A stretch of 64,000 bases of DNA from Phalacrocorax aristotelis (Eukaryota; Chordata; Aves; Suliformes; Phalacrocoracidae): assembly GCF_949628215.1 (NCBI RefSeq), contig NC_134278.1, positions 40,421,691-40,485,690 of the forward strand, written 5' to 3'. This document shows positions 39,101 to 54,100 of this stretch, piece after piece (position 1 is the first letter of the stretch; every line of letters begins with the position of its first letter). The position numbers and the translations under genes were made by a program. The notes under the pieces are model-generated. The model was not told the DNA's origin. It saw only the letters and a list, made by a program, of their open reading frames with translations, and did no database searches.

Positions 39101-42100
39101 TCCCAGCAGAAGCATTGCTCTGAGTAAAGGGTTTCTTTTAACTCCTTCATCTCAAGTATAGCTAACCTGTCAGGCAAATGGCACTACTAGAGATAAAGCA
39201 ATTAATTTATCCTAGCAGAGCTTCCTAGTCTGTAAGGGCTTTTCAAGTGTGAAGAGCAACGGTAATGGCTGGAAGAGATGTTGGTAGCAGGCAAGTTTCC
39301 AAGTGCAGTGCAATTACAGCAGCCAAGGTGAGACGTGATTTATACATGAATTTATGATCCATAGTCTTCAGTGGCAAAAACAGCTTAAGCTAATGCTGTT
39401 CCCTTGCTGTTCATATGCACCTCAGCAGATGCGCCACCAGAACTGTTTGTGTGGTTGTGCAACAAATGTAATCACAGAAACAATCCAATTAAAGTAACCT
39501 GACCAAAAAAAAAAAAGACGAGACATGGGAATTTTTTTGCTGGATTGTTTCCGCAGAATTATTTCCCCAATGTAGTTCACTCTGCAGGTGCATAAATGCT
39601 TCTGTTGAAACAACAGGAGGGAAGGAGTGGGAATGAGCAGCTGAGACATTATTTCTTTGTTTAAAGTCTAAAGACCATGTAATGGGCTGCTACTTTGAAA
39701 GCTGAATACTCATCAACTTAAAGTTTATATGTTTTAGACTTTGTGTTTAATAATATACCCCTTACTTCACAAGCCCCACCCTGCAAATTTGGGAAAGAAG
39801 CCAGAATTCTTGTGCATGGGATGCTTCTGACAAATTTTAATTGAAGACACTTGTTCTAATTTCTACAATAGGGGTAGGACTATTGTTGCGTTGCCAAGCT
39901 GGCAGTGTAGTCTACTTGGGGAGAAAAAGCCCTACTGCTGCATTAATGAGGTGCTGTTGATTCCGTATGTCACACTAATCTACAATATCATTCCGAACTT
40001 TGGAAACACTTTCAAAGTCACCATGGTACTACTTCATATAAATTTACTGTTCATGTTCAGGACCAGGTAAACTTGCTGTTCAAGCTTAGCACCTAAACCT
40101 GCAATACCCTGTGTCAGCTGCAATTTATATTCCATGTTGTTACCACTTTTTTTAATAACTATGTGAAGAGTTCCACCTATTCAGAATAATCAGTTTTAAA
40201 AGCAGTTTTACATCCCAGTTACTTAAAACTCTGTGTGAAAATTCTCATGGCAAATTTCATTTGAAATTATATAAATGTGGCAATCTATATTTATGGAAAT
40301 AACATTGCATAGTCTTCTAATAACGTTTTCAAACTCTTCTAAAACAATATGCCTTCTCACTCCATTACTTGGCAAAATACAGTACTCCATTGCAATTTAT
40401 GTATATTAACTACTTCAGTCTTGAGCTGGGAAACAAGACGAGGGAATACAGATGCTATAATGCTCTGGGTTTGGGGGAATAAGATTGATGTAGCAGCATT
40501 AGAGGGAACTTGTTTTCTTCTCAGCTTTTTTTGTGGTGGGGATAATTTTTATTTTTTAATGATCCTGCTTAGAATTAAAATATAAACTTGTGAGTGTCTA
40601 TCCTAAGGTCTTGGAAGTCATTTAAACAATTGCTCTATCAGCGACCCTTAAATTTTAATAGATAGAGAGTCTGTGGGGAGAAATGTTTTTAATGTTTTTA
40701 ATAATCTTGAACTTTCTTAACATCAGAAAGCTCTCTGCAGCACTAAGGGTCTTTGTTACTTTCAGTCTTTGCAGTCGATACTTAATCTTTCCATATGTCA
40801 GTACTTCCTTATATTGCCTGCAGATAGGTTTTGCTTCTTTTTTAATCTTTGATACTCTTTGTTTCAGTTTAACTTTAGAAAACTTCAGTGCCTTGGGTTT
40901 TTTTTTCTCTTTCCATTTGGAATAGTTTGCTCAGAGTTGAGCAAAATGGCAATAAAATATGTAGAGAATCCTGTGGGTTTTTTCCTCTTTCTTTGATTGA
41001 AGACAGGTGAGAGATGATCTTCTGACTCAGAAACTTAAATGTAATGAGCCCAAAGTACTTTAATACAGCTACCAGAAATTTTGAGTGTGGTCTTCCAGAA
41101 GTGTTGCATATGCTTCCATGGGAGGCCAGTAATAATGAGATACCATCCAGTAAATTCAGTAGCAGTGGTTAATAACTTTTTTCCTAATACATGATTAACT
41201 TTTTTCTGCAGTTCTCAGTCTATGAATAAACAGAAGTCAAAGTAAAAGCACGTAGGAGTAGCAACAGCATATTCCTTTCTTTTCAGTGAACTGGTCTTTT
41301 TACGTATACTAATTAATAAATGCAGCAGCCACCCACAATTTAAGAAATAAATCTTGAAATGCATTTGTAATACAAAAATGTAAATAACAAGGATTTTAGT
41401 AAAATAGCTATATAATTTCTCATTGCCTATTAAAGGTATAGCATATAGTCTTGTTTTTGTGAGATGACATACCAAATCTGAAGGCTAAATGTAGTTGAAA
41501 ATGGTAAAATAATAATGCTAAACAATAACAATTCTCCAGTGACATGGAGGAGGAAGAAAGTAAAGTTAACAATATGCAACGTGATTGCAATGAACTGTTG
41601 AAATACAGCTTTTTTGCATAGTGGTCTTAATTTAACACTGGTGATTTAAATCATAGCACACCACAATGTCAAAACTTCAGAGTCATTTTAAGTACTTTGT
41701 GAGAGTTTTAAATAAATGGATGTCAGAATGACTTAACAAAGCAATTATTCCGTCACTGTAGGAAACTACACAGAAGTTGCTGGAGGACTTGCATGTTTAC
41801 CACGAAAATTATGTTTCAGTTCTGAGATGCCTTCATGTTTTGACATCTTCTCTTCCAAAGTATCCTTTGGGCAAGCAGGTGATGTACTGTTATTCCATTT
41901 TAGTAAAACATGGGGGAGGGTTGTTTCAAAGTATGACATCTGAATAAGTATTTATTCTTCCTCTCCGTTCACTAATCTGGTGCTTTGCCCCCTATTTCTT
42001 AAAATGGAGACAGATGCTTTCTTGCTATGGGCTGAGGGCAACAGTGTGTGGTTTCTTCAGTGGTGTGGATGATACCTTGTCAGTTAACAGGAAGGAGTTT

Positions 42101-45100
42101 CCAGGAGGAGGTAGATCAGCAAAAGAACCGCGCGTTGACTTTCCCACTTCCGTGCTTATCTGTATGCATTGCAGACAATGTATACTCTTCTACCACCTAT
42201 TAGCTCACTAGTCTGAATTTGACTGAATTTGATGAAGAGACTGAGTTTTAGCAACCTCTGTACAGAATAAAATGATAGTAAAGGAACAGTGATAATTGCT
42301 CCTAATAGCCATATTGCTCTAATGTCATTAAATCCACCTTCTCATGCAAAGCAATTTCTTCTTCCCCGAGAAGAGCAATATATTCTGTGCATGTGCGCTT
42401 GTCTGTCAGTTCTCAATGTATTCCACACTGTTATGAGAATCTGTCCCTAACTACAAAATCAGCTGGAATTATCCCAGCATTTGAGAATAAAAAGATGTTT
42501 TAGCTGGGGCATTTGGTTGGAGTTTCTCTCTGTTCCCTGCAATTATCTTCCTGTGAATGTGAGTTGTTTGAAATCTGGTGCAGAGCAACACATAGACTCC
42601 AGCAACGCTAGGAGCTTACTTCTGTAAGATACTAAATGCTCTCACTTCTTTTGTAATCATTCTGCATCTCTGGGAAACAAGCTCCAAAGGAATTACATGT
42701 TACCTTGAAAAGCTTGTTGTAAGAGTTCCGCATTGCTTTGTTTGTAAAACACTTTATCCTTTCTTCACCTTCTGCATAACAGATCAGGGAGCTGCACTGT
42801 GCATGTTTGGAAAACCAAGTGTGGGAGACAGAGGAGTATGAGTCATCCCTTCAGCTAGCAAGGTGATTTTGTTTTTTCTTCTTCCCTCCCCATTTTGTTT
42901 TAATACAACTGTACATACGGCGAATATCAGTCATCTGTTATTCTAGAACTTAAAGCTGAGGATATTACCTGTTCGCAGCTATTTGTAGAATTGTTTGCAA
43001 GTATAATTGACTGCTGTTTTCATTTTGTCTTTCTGCTGTTTTCCATGAAACTCAGCTAGGTTCTAATATCTCTTGTGCCCTGAGTAATTATGCTGAAACC
43101 ACCGAGATTACTGTGTGTGAATGAGAACATCAGCTGGGCTTTGTCTTTTAAATATGATTGTGTTAGATATTATCAACCAAATTATTAGTTTTAGTTGGCC
43201 TAAATTTTAATCTGTTGTGAAAATTAGAATCTGTTCCAAATGAGTAGCTGAGGACTTTCTTATTTATTTTACTGCTTTCTCCCTGCCTCCTTTGTCTAAC
43301 AGTTTGTACAGGGACTGAGTTAATTTTTTGTTTTAGTGTGTTGTCTGTCAGTGTTTAAAATGGAGAAGTGATCTAAGCCAATTTTCTTAATAGAAAACCC
43401 TTCAGTTGCAATGTTGCAGCTACAGACTTTTAAAACATGCTTTATGACGGCAAGTGGCTGTTTCCTGTAATCTCAAGCCCAAAAGGTTGAAAAGGATCCT
43501 TTACTGTTTCCTGATACGTGATAACCACCCTCTTGCCTGTTCTTTGGACCCTGTATTCCCATTGTTGTCATAACTAAGTTTTTCTAGAACTTGCAGCTTC
43601 TTTTTGAATAATATTACATTCACAGATCTCCAGATGTGGTTATCCTCTCTCCCTCTTAGGTGTTTAATTATTGCAGTGTTTTCTCTGGCCTGGAAGAGGC
43701 TATCTTGTTTACCCATTATGTTCTACAAGACAGTTTCAAAATGTTTTCTAGCCTTTTCTGTGGTCAAGGTCATCCTTTCTGTTGTTAACTCCTGATGCTT
43801 TTCTGTACCTGACTTTCAAAAATCCATAACCCTGAATCAGATAAACCGGTTTCAAATTCTAGCCTTTATATTTAGCATCAACTGCCAGTTAGGAACTAGA
43901 GCTCAAACTGCAGTTGCCCCTCCAGATGTCCATAAAGCTTCCCAGGCTCTTCTAAATTCTTCTTTAAATCTCTCTTAGTCAATGTTTAGGTAGCTGATAC
44001 GGAGACCCACTGCCATGACACAATGATCACCATAATTTCATTCTTTCGTCATGCGCCCTTTTTTGTGTAGCTGCGGTTTTTGTCTTCTAAAATCCTTAAA
44101 CTATTAGACTATTAGCACGTTTGTTTTGTATAAGACAAAGCAAAAACACAATAGGCTGGGAAGGGCTCCTAGTAACAGCGGCTACTACAAGTGTGTGTTC
44201 AGAACCAGAGCGTTTAGCAATGGGAACTTCTCCAACTGCGTGAAAAAGTGATGTGCATGTGTAAGGTACTGGTTTGATGCAGTGACTGTAATTCTGGGTT
44301 TCATTTATGGGTATTTGCAAGAACTTGCTTTGATATCTTTTACATGAAGTTTCTGAGACTGAGCAGTGCTTGGTGATATTTATAAAATGCCCTAATATGT
44401 AATTCAAAGTAAGTAAATGCTAGGCTGGAGGTTGGGCTGGATGATCTCAAGAAGTCCTTTCTAACCTAAATGATTCTGGGGTTCTAGTGGTCATTAGGTT
44501 TTTGGCAATTAAATACAGAAAACAGCAATTTGGATTTTGTTTGAGAATCATTCTGAAACAGCGTAATGGACTTTGTGGATGTGTGAATACATACTAATCT
44601 GTTGGGTTGTTGGGTTTTTTTTTTTAACCATGTCATTTACCAGTCTTAGAAATGAGTTATGAGCCCTACCATACATTTTTTTTTAAATCTGACTCACAGT
44701 TTTGAAAATTATAACTCTCTGTCCAGCAGGTGTTTTTAGGTAGAATATCAGAAAATCTCTCATTGTCAGTTCTGCAGGAAAATGTGAAGGACATCTATCC
44801 AAGTTGATTTGTTTCTTTCTGTTAATGACAGCAAGGAAAAAATAGACTTTCCTGCAAGACTGAGTGCTTGAAATCTTGGAGGTTTTCTCTTTTAAGAGTT
44901 TTTCAAATTATTTTTAAACTTTTTTTCAACTAAGAACATTGAAAGCTGTTGCATCACTCAAGAGTTTCAACTTTAGCCAACAATTGTGTCTTTTAGGATG
45001 CTGAATAAATCTGATTTGGTAACCATGCTTCAACGATGTGTGGAAATTTTTGTGTCATCTTCTGGAAAGGAGTTTGGTAAGACAGTAGAGAAGTTGAAGG

Positions 45101-48100
45101 AGTTCTTGACGCAGTTTCAGAAACTAGAAGGTGGGTGTGTACCAACATTCCATTGCAGATTACATTAAAGCTGTTTTATAATCTGACCAATAAGTATAAT
45201 TTTCCCTGGCGATCCTGTCGTTGTATCAAACCATCAGATTTTTCAGGATTTTTTTTAATACATGCACAAAATTAGGAAATTATTGTATTCTTTATTGGTA
45301 TGTGGCTCATGCTTTTGATAATATGGAAGAGTGATATAAGAAATTGGACAGATCAGCAAACATTACTCACTAAGTCTGTCATACATAGATTTTGAGCATT
45401 CTATCAGATGTTGCAATCATTAAAAACATTTAACAAATAAAAACAGATATTGAAAGATAAATAGGAGCAGACTTCCTTATGGCATGGTATTTAATCCAAA
45501 TATTTATAAAGTTCTTTCACCTGCACCTTCAGTTAAATTCATATAACAGCTAGGACACCGAGCACCCGTTTTCAGGGCTCTGCTGACGTGCCGTAACTTG
45601 TCAGTCCCGCGTATTTGATTGTTCATGGTAGAGGATGTATTTGAAAGTTTAGTAAGGCAAACGAGTAGCAGCCTTCTGTCTTTCGGAGGCAGGTTAACAA
45701 AAACTGCTGTATTCCTTCTGAAATAGGAACATGACATATTCCAGCCTTTTTCTGGAATAAAATTTCATTTCTTCCTCTGACCTACAGAGACATGCTCCCC
45801 TATGGTTCTCTTTTGAAGATGAAGTGGTTATCATCTGGTCTGTTTTATGCATATTAAATGCAGTTCATTATCAGTGTGGTTGCTACCCAGCATTTGGACA
45901 AGTAGGCAATAAGCCACCAAATGCAATCTAATATTAATTAAAGTAGTAATGTAACACTCTAGGGTTAACTGAGGCTTGTTTAGAAGAATTGGCTCTTGCC
46001 AATGGAGAGAGGAAGTTCTCTGTTTTGAAGTCTTCAATGCAAATATAAATGTGCACGGGGCACTGGAAAATACCAACTCATTCTATGTAGGTCACCAAAA
46101 AGCTTTTCTAGATTGTGATCGTCACTGCTGATTGGAACTGCGATTGTGATCTGTAGGTAGAATCTCCATCGTGTTGCCATCTTCATAAATAAGGCAAGAA
46201 ATGTAGTTACCTTTTGTTTTTATTTTGGTTATCACTCATCCTGGCATTGTGCTTTGGGAGTTTTTGCTTCTTTGTTTTTACCTAAAAATTAGTAATTATT
46301 GGTGCAATTGTTCAACAAACTACATGGCCATGAAAACAAAATTTTGTTATAAATTGAGAACAAAAATGATCAATTAAATACCTTAGCATGCTTTTGGTTT
46401 GCTGCTCTGGTTGCAGTTTCTGGGTTAAGTGGGAAGAGCTCATTTCTTAGTGGGTTTTTGCATGAGAAGGAAAAAATATGCAGTGTGTGGCTTTCTGAAC
46501 ACTCCTAAAACATCAATGGTATCTAGTACTAATCTGTCCAACTTACAAACGTTGGAAGTATGACCTAGGATGACATAAGGGGAATCTGAGTGATGTGCAA
46601 GGCTTGTGCTGGATCTCTGCTCAGGGCTGAATTGCTTTGGTTGCTTAATTACTGTTGGTTAAGCTGCACTCCAGACTCCTTTTTTTAACAATCTTTACAA
46701 GGTGCGAGACTCCAAGATGCCCATATTTGGGTCAATGTGAACAAGTAACTGAACACTTCTCAGATTGCTTGGGTTAGAGGGGTTATATAGGTAGTCTGGA
46801 AAAGTTTACCCCACATATCAAACATAAGTTTTGTTCTAGTAGCAGAAGCTTTCCAAGAACAAGATGTGTCTGTATCATCACAAAAGGAGCTCCAGAAGAC
46901 GACAGACCTTTATCACCTTCAGAAGGTTAGGCCTGCATAGGCTTTACTAACTAGTTCCTTAATCTTTTAAGGTGTAATTGTCCATGGTTACTTCTTCCCA
47001 GCTTGTTGGAGCTCTGAGTAAAGGCTGTGTATAAGTAACTGTCCTTAAAAATGAATTAATAAGTACTGACTATGTATGTCAGGCCCACCTGATGCATAGA
47101 AAATTATAGAATATATCTGCCCTAAGATAGGATTTTAAAATGCAAATTAGGGGTTTCTTTTTATTTAACTTGTAAATTGCACATTCTGCCTAACACATAT
47201 TTCTTTGAATTTCCCAAACTCCTACCAGTTTGAGAACTGAATACACTGGCCTAAATAAAAATAACTGCATGATCACACTTTCAAACATCATCAGTGAAGA
47301 CATGCCAGCAAAAATTGATAGACGTTAAACATATAAATTGTGTTCTCCAAATAATAACTTCCTCCCATAGTTTTATGCACCACTTTTTTGTATTTTAAAG
47401 ACTTTGTTGGAGTTGAAGGAATCAAGGCGGTCTAAGAAACTGTCAAAGTTTGAAATGCTTCGTTCTGAAGTTGTTGACTATATAGACAGTCTTGTAAGGT
47501 GAGCTTTCCTGTTTTATATTCCTGCATTACTTTGCACCATAAGCTACAACAGAAATTTTGCTAATGTGTTAGTCTTGTCAAAATTGTATCTTGGTCCCTG
47601 CGGTGTGAAGCACACTTTCCTTCCTATTCTTTCTTTGAGGGCTCTAAAAATAATAATTTAAGGAAGAAAACAAAAATCTCGTCCATAGATTAGCAGAAGT
47701 AATTGGCATGTGAATTGACCAACTTATTTTGGCTACAGAAAAAAGTTGAGGGAGGACTGGATATATGTGGCAAAATAAAATCAAGAGTTTTTACCCTAAT
47801 ATCAGCTGATCTGTTCTACTTATGAAACTGTAGATGTCAAGTGTGCTATCCTATCCATTTTGGGAACTGTTTCAGTGAGCAAGGCATAGCAGATAGGATT
47901 TTGGAGGCAGCTCTGTGGCAGAAAATGTGAAAGGCTTGGGGTGGGGGAAGAGATGAAGACACTTGTTTAATTATAGAGCCTTGGCGGCGGGGGAGGACAA
48001 CGGACAGAGAAGCTAACAGAAGTATGACTGTGCCAAGAAAAAAAAAAAAAATCTTCAAAGATGAGCAGAGACTCATCAGGAGGCCTCGAGATGGATAAGC

Positions 48101-51100
48101 AAGATCTGCAGAGTAGCGTACATGACTCATGTTAGCATTTCAGCTCCTGCCTTTATTTTTTAATTTGTCAGTGGCCCAGCTAGAGTTCTCTGCTAAATCC
48201 ATTAGATGGAGAGTGGATAATAACTGACTTCCCTGCTTAAAAGTTGATTTCAGCGCTGTTCATCTCTTTTTCAGAGGTGTGTCAGTACTGGTTGGGAAAC
48301 ATACATTCCTGTAGTCTCTGGCTGCAGTAGATTTCTGTTGTTTCCCTTAAGGTAAAGCTTGTATCTCTCCTCCTTCTCCCATACCTCATGTTGCTTTTTC
48401 AGAAGTTACCTTGTCCCTGCAGACCACAAGACTCTGCATGAGGTAGTGTATTTCAACACAGCCAGTGTTCTCCGTGAGCACTTGAATGCTGCCCCGAGGA
48501 TTGCACTTCATACAGCTTTAAATAACCCATACTGCTACCTGAAGGTAAGGAACAAGTGAGTTATTTGTGGTGCTGGAGTAGCTTCTGAAGGCTGCACATG
48601 AGGATGATGTGTAAGGCTTAGTTTTGCTGTTTCATGAAGCTTGGCACACATTCAGCTGTTTTGCAGAGAACCAGCGAGTTAGTGTTGATAAGCACCTGGG
48701 GACTTTGCAAGGAGCTAGGGCATCTGTCTGGCTGAAATAAAGCAGCTAATTATGGAAAGAGTTTTATATGGGGAATCCATTTTCCAGAGCTTGTTCTAGT
48801 TGTGATCTTTTCTGTCTCCTGTAGATGTAGCAGAAAAGTAATTTTTTGCTCCATTATGAACAGGATGACTGTCCATGGGGAAAAATAAAGTCTGTGGCTC
48901 TTCCCAGAGACTTTCTTGACAGGGCTGGTGCTTAGGGTGAAGGCTTTGTTCAGGTGGAGTGATGACATTAACAATAGCTTAAATATAGTGTATTTAGAGT
49001 CCTTTGTTTATGTTTATTTTAATATCTGTTGTGTATTGACAACTTATCTTTCCCAGGTCCAACAAAAGGCTTGCCATTGATTCTATTAGTTAACCCTGCC
49101 CTTTTGTATGAAGGAAAGCAGTTCCTTTTCCACTTCTTTCATAAATCCAATTCACAGGATGACCAAAAGAAAGGAATAGAGCAGGATTTGGAAAAGGAGT
49201 GAACGTACATTTTGTTTTGTCCTTGATTGTGGATGCTGCTTGGAGCTATCCTTGTGCCCTAACATTTCCCTTAAAAATGTAATAAGAGTTTTGAAGAAAA
49301 CATTGGTTGTAGCTGCATCTGAGTGATTTTATTACTTGAGTCAAAGCCAACACTTATCAGGAACCATACTTGATAAAGATCGGTCTGTCAAATCTACAAG
49401 CCGCTTTGTATTGGGTTTGTTGGCACTGCGCCTCTATTTGAATGAGGGTTGTCAGTTTTGCTGTGTGCAGGAGTTATTTCTAAAACCACTTAGAGCTTAT
49501 TTGTGAAAACAGTAGTCAGCAAGTGGGCTACCATTCAAGACACCTAATATGAATCTCAGTAATTTATATTTTTAGAAAACCTGTAAAAAGACAATTAGGA
49601 GAGCTAGCAAAATCTAGCTACTGTGTTTAATAAAAATTCTGTTTGATGAGTTGACAGGATTTAAAGCCCTCTGTCATCCTGCACTTTGTTCTTTGACATA
49701 CTTTAACATACTTCTGATGTTTTCTGAGTAGATTGTGAAGGTTTGGCATAGTTTCTAACAGGTGCAGTATTGGCTGAGTACCTTGCTAGCACTTTAATCT
49801 ATGTGAGTCAAAGAAATATTTCTTCTAACTGTATCCATGGTTTCTCATGGCTTGTACTTTCCTGGGCCATGAGCAAAGCAAAGTTCTCTAGAGCTGTTCC
49901 TTCCAGAGGATAGGACGGAAAAGGATCTGCTTTAGTGGAGTACCAGCAAATGATTAATATGCGATGCATTTCTCACAAGAATCCAGTCCAGTTAGTTATT
50001 TAGCAAAACGTGAACCAAGGATCATATTTGTCCTGAAACACACCCACACCCCCAAAAAAAGTGTAATTCTGTTTTCACTGATCCCTTGAAAATTCAGCAA
50101 GTTGTAACTTGCAATACTAGCAAGGCACTGCTCAGGATTCTGTCAGCACAAGGAAATCTGATGTTGGATCTTCCTGGGGTTTAGATGGTTGTGCAAGTCT
50201 TGTTCTTGACCTTGGGTAAGAAAGGCAATTTTTTACATTGATCTCAATGAGTGAGCCCTTACCCACGAAGATACTTTGCTATGAAATTAAAATCCTCAAA
50301 ACTGGTCCCATATCATGGAAAGGGGACACTAGCATTTGGTCCTTGGGAATGATAGTAACATTGAATCCAGGACAAGGTAGGAGTCTGTCCTCTGGCTAGC
50401 CTCTGGGGGCAGGGTCAAGCAAAAGAAACCCCTCATCAACAGCATTCTGGGTTGTTTCTACTGCCGTACTCTTCTCTTTCTGAAACAGCACCTCCGTGCT
50501 GTACAGGTGGTTTCACAACTGGGTGCTTGTTCTAGGGCAACTTCCTGCTTGTCAGTCTAGTTATTTCCTCTGGAGGACAATGCATGAGCTGCCAAATCAG
50601 GAAGCTGAGGTTTCCCCGCACGCAGCTGCAGCTCCCTCCTGCCCTGCTGTCAAGACTTGGCCTAGTTGTCACAAGCGAGGCTGAACATTCTCAGGTGCTG
50701 GCAGAGACCCTGCAGTGCCTATGCGTAATATCTTCCCTGGATCATTCTCAGCATTTGCATGTAGTCCAGCTAGATATTAATTTCTACAGATTAACCTGTT
50801 CCAGGAGAATACAGTTGCTCTAGAAGTTGCATCCTCTCTTGGTTGTGATAACTGTTCTGGCTTTAAGATTAGAAAGTCAATGTGCAGGGTAGGAAGCCAT
50901 AGAGTTAGGAGAAGTAGCAGAGGGGAAAAAGAGAAAGGTGTAGGGTTATCCCTCTGGGCAGTGGCGAGCCACAAGATCAGTGAGAAGGTGTAACTTCAGC
51001 TGTGCCAGTTAGTTGCAAATACTGCTGTGTTCCTATTATGGTATGCTCCTGAATTAGAGTCTGATAAATTAATGTCTGGATTGTAAGATCTTGAGGGCTT

Positions 51101-54100
51101 AGCCATGTTAGGCTGAATTTGTCGAGACCATCTGGACTGAACTGGCAGACATTAATGTAACGTCTGCAGCTTTTGTGTTCCTTGTACAGAATAAACAAAC
51201 TTGAAAATTGTTAGGCTTTCTGGAAATTGTGAAATGTCTCGTAAAAGTGCTAGAGTCCAAACTGAAACTGAGTCTCGCAAATTGCAGGGATTGAGATCTA
51301 CGAAAGGTAAGCTAGAGCTTCTTGAGCAAAGCTACATTCTTTGCACTAGTGCTTCACAGACTCCCAAATAACTTGCATATTTTACTGGCGTATAATAGCA
51401 TTTTAGCAAAAAATTTCTATGAACTGAAAGCAATGATCAGTAGTTGGTTTATGTTAAGAGAGACAGCTTCTCAAGAGTGCATGACACCAAAAACTGGAAA
51501 AAAAATCATGAACTTATGTGAAATATTGTAAATGTCTGCAGCTCTACAGAGACTTCTACTTCTCACGTAAATGGTTCAGTGCTGATGACCTGAATTCCCT
51601 GACATATGGAGTAGTTTGTGAGCGATCAGGCTTTTGCCTTTGTAAGTGCTGAGTTTCAACCCAGAGAGAAATGGTTGTTACATTTCAAAGATAAAACAGA
51701 GATGAGAGAAGCAATTTTACTGTTTAGTACATCTGATAGATCTATACTAAGACTTCCTCTTTCCCTTTGGGGGGGGAAGGGACACTTGCACAGTGCAGTC
51801 TGAGGCAAATCATGACTAGTTTCTTTTCCTGAATCCACGGAACAGAATATTTCTCTCTGGTCTGTAAATAGAACTAGCAAAAGAACTGGGAACAAGCCTA
51901 ATCAGATAACCATTCATTAGAGACTGTATAAGTGTACAGAACTGTAGCAGGAACACCAGGAATGAAATAGGTGGGTGGGGTTTTGTTGGGGTTTTCTTAA
52001 AAGTACATTTTTTTATTTTTCTGGTTTTTGGTGGTGGTGTTTTTTTTTTCCTTTGTACCATCACCTTGCCATCGAACACACAAACAGTAAACATTTGGTT
52101 AAAATACCTACCATGTGAATTTCCTGAAATAATGTTATATCTAGCCCTTAAAATGGTTCAAAACAAAAAACTGATCAGTTAGTGCCACCTTTTTCTTTTT
52201 TTTTTTATCAGAATCAAGCTTTAAAAAGTGATGGAGGAAGCATTTCTAATAAAGCCCCTGACATATGCATAGTGTATAAACTGCATCTGGAGTGTGGCAG
52301 ATTAATCAATCTCGTTGATTGGTTAGAGGTACGTGACAATGCAAGCATTGCCTTTACCTGCTTTCAGTTTTCTGACATCTTTTTGCTGCATGTTGTCTTT
52401 TCTTTAGTGTCCCTTTTTGACAGCTTAAATCATTGCACACCTCAGTCCCTCCTGTGCAAGAGCACACAGTAACTCCAATCACCAGCCCACAGAGTCTTCC
52501 TCTAACTACCACGAATCACTTTTCAGCATTATTACTCTGTGATTAACATCTTTTGCTTCTCCTTCTATTTTGTGCTTGGCACAGGTAAGATTTTATGTTT
52601 CACAAAGCTACCTTTTCCCCCTTCGTTTTATCTATTTTGTGATACTTTTATGGAAACAGGCAAGTGCTGCTGCTTGACAAGTGTGGGGCTCTTGGAGAGA
52701 ATGCTTGTGCTAGGGAAGGGCACAGGTCCTTCTAGCCTGATACCCTGTCTCATACTGTGGCCAAAAGCAGAGAGAATATAACAAGAGAACGTAAATTAAT
52801 ATGATACATTCTCCAAATACTCCCTAGCTAACGCTCATGTTTTGGCTCCAAAATTTTCTGAACTGGAATGGTTTCTCTGTATTTCATAAGCCTACCTGGA
52901 TTATGTTACCAAGGTAACTTTTTAGCAGCCACAGCATCCTCTGGCAAGAAATGCTGTAGCTTAACTACATGCAGTGCAGAGGATACTCCTTTTACTTGTT
53001 CTGAGGCTGCTGCCTTGTTTCCGTATCGACATAAAAGTGGACAGAAGACTTCTACTCGGCCTCTTGCTGACCCTCAACTTTATCAATTTCTTCACAGCCA
53101 AGTTACCTCCTTCATTTTTCCAGAATGCTTTAGCAGCCTCACTTTGAGAACATTTTTCAGTTCTGTATTTTTTCTGAGAATGGGTCGGGGAACAGAACTG
53201 TACTGGGCTTTAAAATGCAGACACACGAGTTCAGAGTGACATCTTTCATTCTGTATCCCCACCATGGTAACACATAACCTTGCTTGCTCTTTTGATTGCT
53301 GCTTAACTGACATTCTCATGGAGTTGTCATTCCAAGAGCTCAATCCTCCTGAGTTACAGTCATTAGTTCAGAGCTCGTTACTTTATATGTAGCTCTGTCT
53401 ATGAAATGTCTTAAATTAGTGCTGCTTTTCCCTTTCTAGGCTTTCTCAACTGTGGTGATGGCAGCTGAGGGATCAAATGCAGATGGAGCTTCCTCAGACC
53501 AGGTGGATGACATCATCCAGTATCCTTTGTCATTTCTCTCAAGCTTGACATTCAAATGCATACAGGATTAATGAACCAGGATTTTTAAAATACAGCTTCA
53601 TGTGCACTGATAACTGATTCCAGAAAAAAAGACAACTAGTTTAAACAGCCTTAATGTACTGAAAATGTTGCTGAAATATATCAGCTGAAATAGTTGGGCT
53701 GGGGATGGCAAGGTAAGAGAGCAGCTTTTGTCTGTAGGTGGTGTTTGGGTCTGAAACAGACCCAACAGTCCTTAAAACAAGTTGAACTACTCGGTTAAAT
53801 TGTCTGAGAGTTGGTACAGCTGCTGTATAGGGGGAGAGCATTACTGGGGAACAGGTGATAGGAGAGCTGTGGCCTGGAGAGCAGAAGGAGGAATAGAAAC
53901 AGTCTACTATGAGGAAGACAAGTATTAGCAGAGGCAATGCTTACAAAAGTACTCTCTCTGTAGAAGCCATGAGTTCTAGTACCTTAGAGTTGAGAATTTT
54001 AGTTCCCACAAAACATCCATGCTGCTCCTCACGTTGTCCTGACTCTTAACTGCAAAATATTTGAAGGATGAGCATTAGAGCCAAAACTCCTGGCTACAAC

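Larger units (their letters stand above)
29326..41761 (+). other. ORC3: ORC3 introns 4 to 11 (with exons 5-11 between)
   Basis: Introns 29326-30654, 30760-31530, 31686-32630, 32783-34891, 35052-35861, 35976-37794, 37929-38400 and 38465-41761. AT-rich sequence with poly-T and poly-A runs. No recognisable mobile element, RNA gene or extra exon was found. Confidence 0.75.
41879..53439 (+). other. ORC3: ORC3 introns 12 to 18 (with exons 13-18 between)
   Basis: Introns 41879-42782, 42863-44996, 45131-46839, 46926-47400, 47499-48402, 48545-52211 and 52329-53439. Intron 13 has a short CR1 end near 44.4 kb. Intron 17 (3.7 kb) contains an unexplained open stretch at 50584-50823. Otherwise nothing is recognised. 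Confidence 0.75.

Noticed and set aside
53517..53522. Ending ORC3 exon 19 after CAG
   Set aside because: The next bases would be TA, not GT, and the frame into exon 20 would break. The U12-type GTATCCTTT one base earlier solves both.
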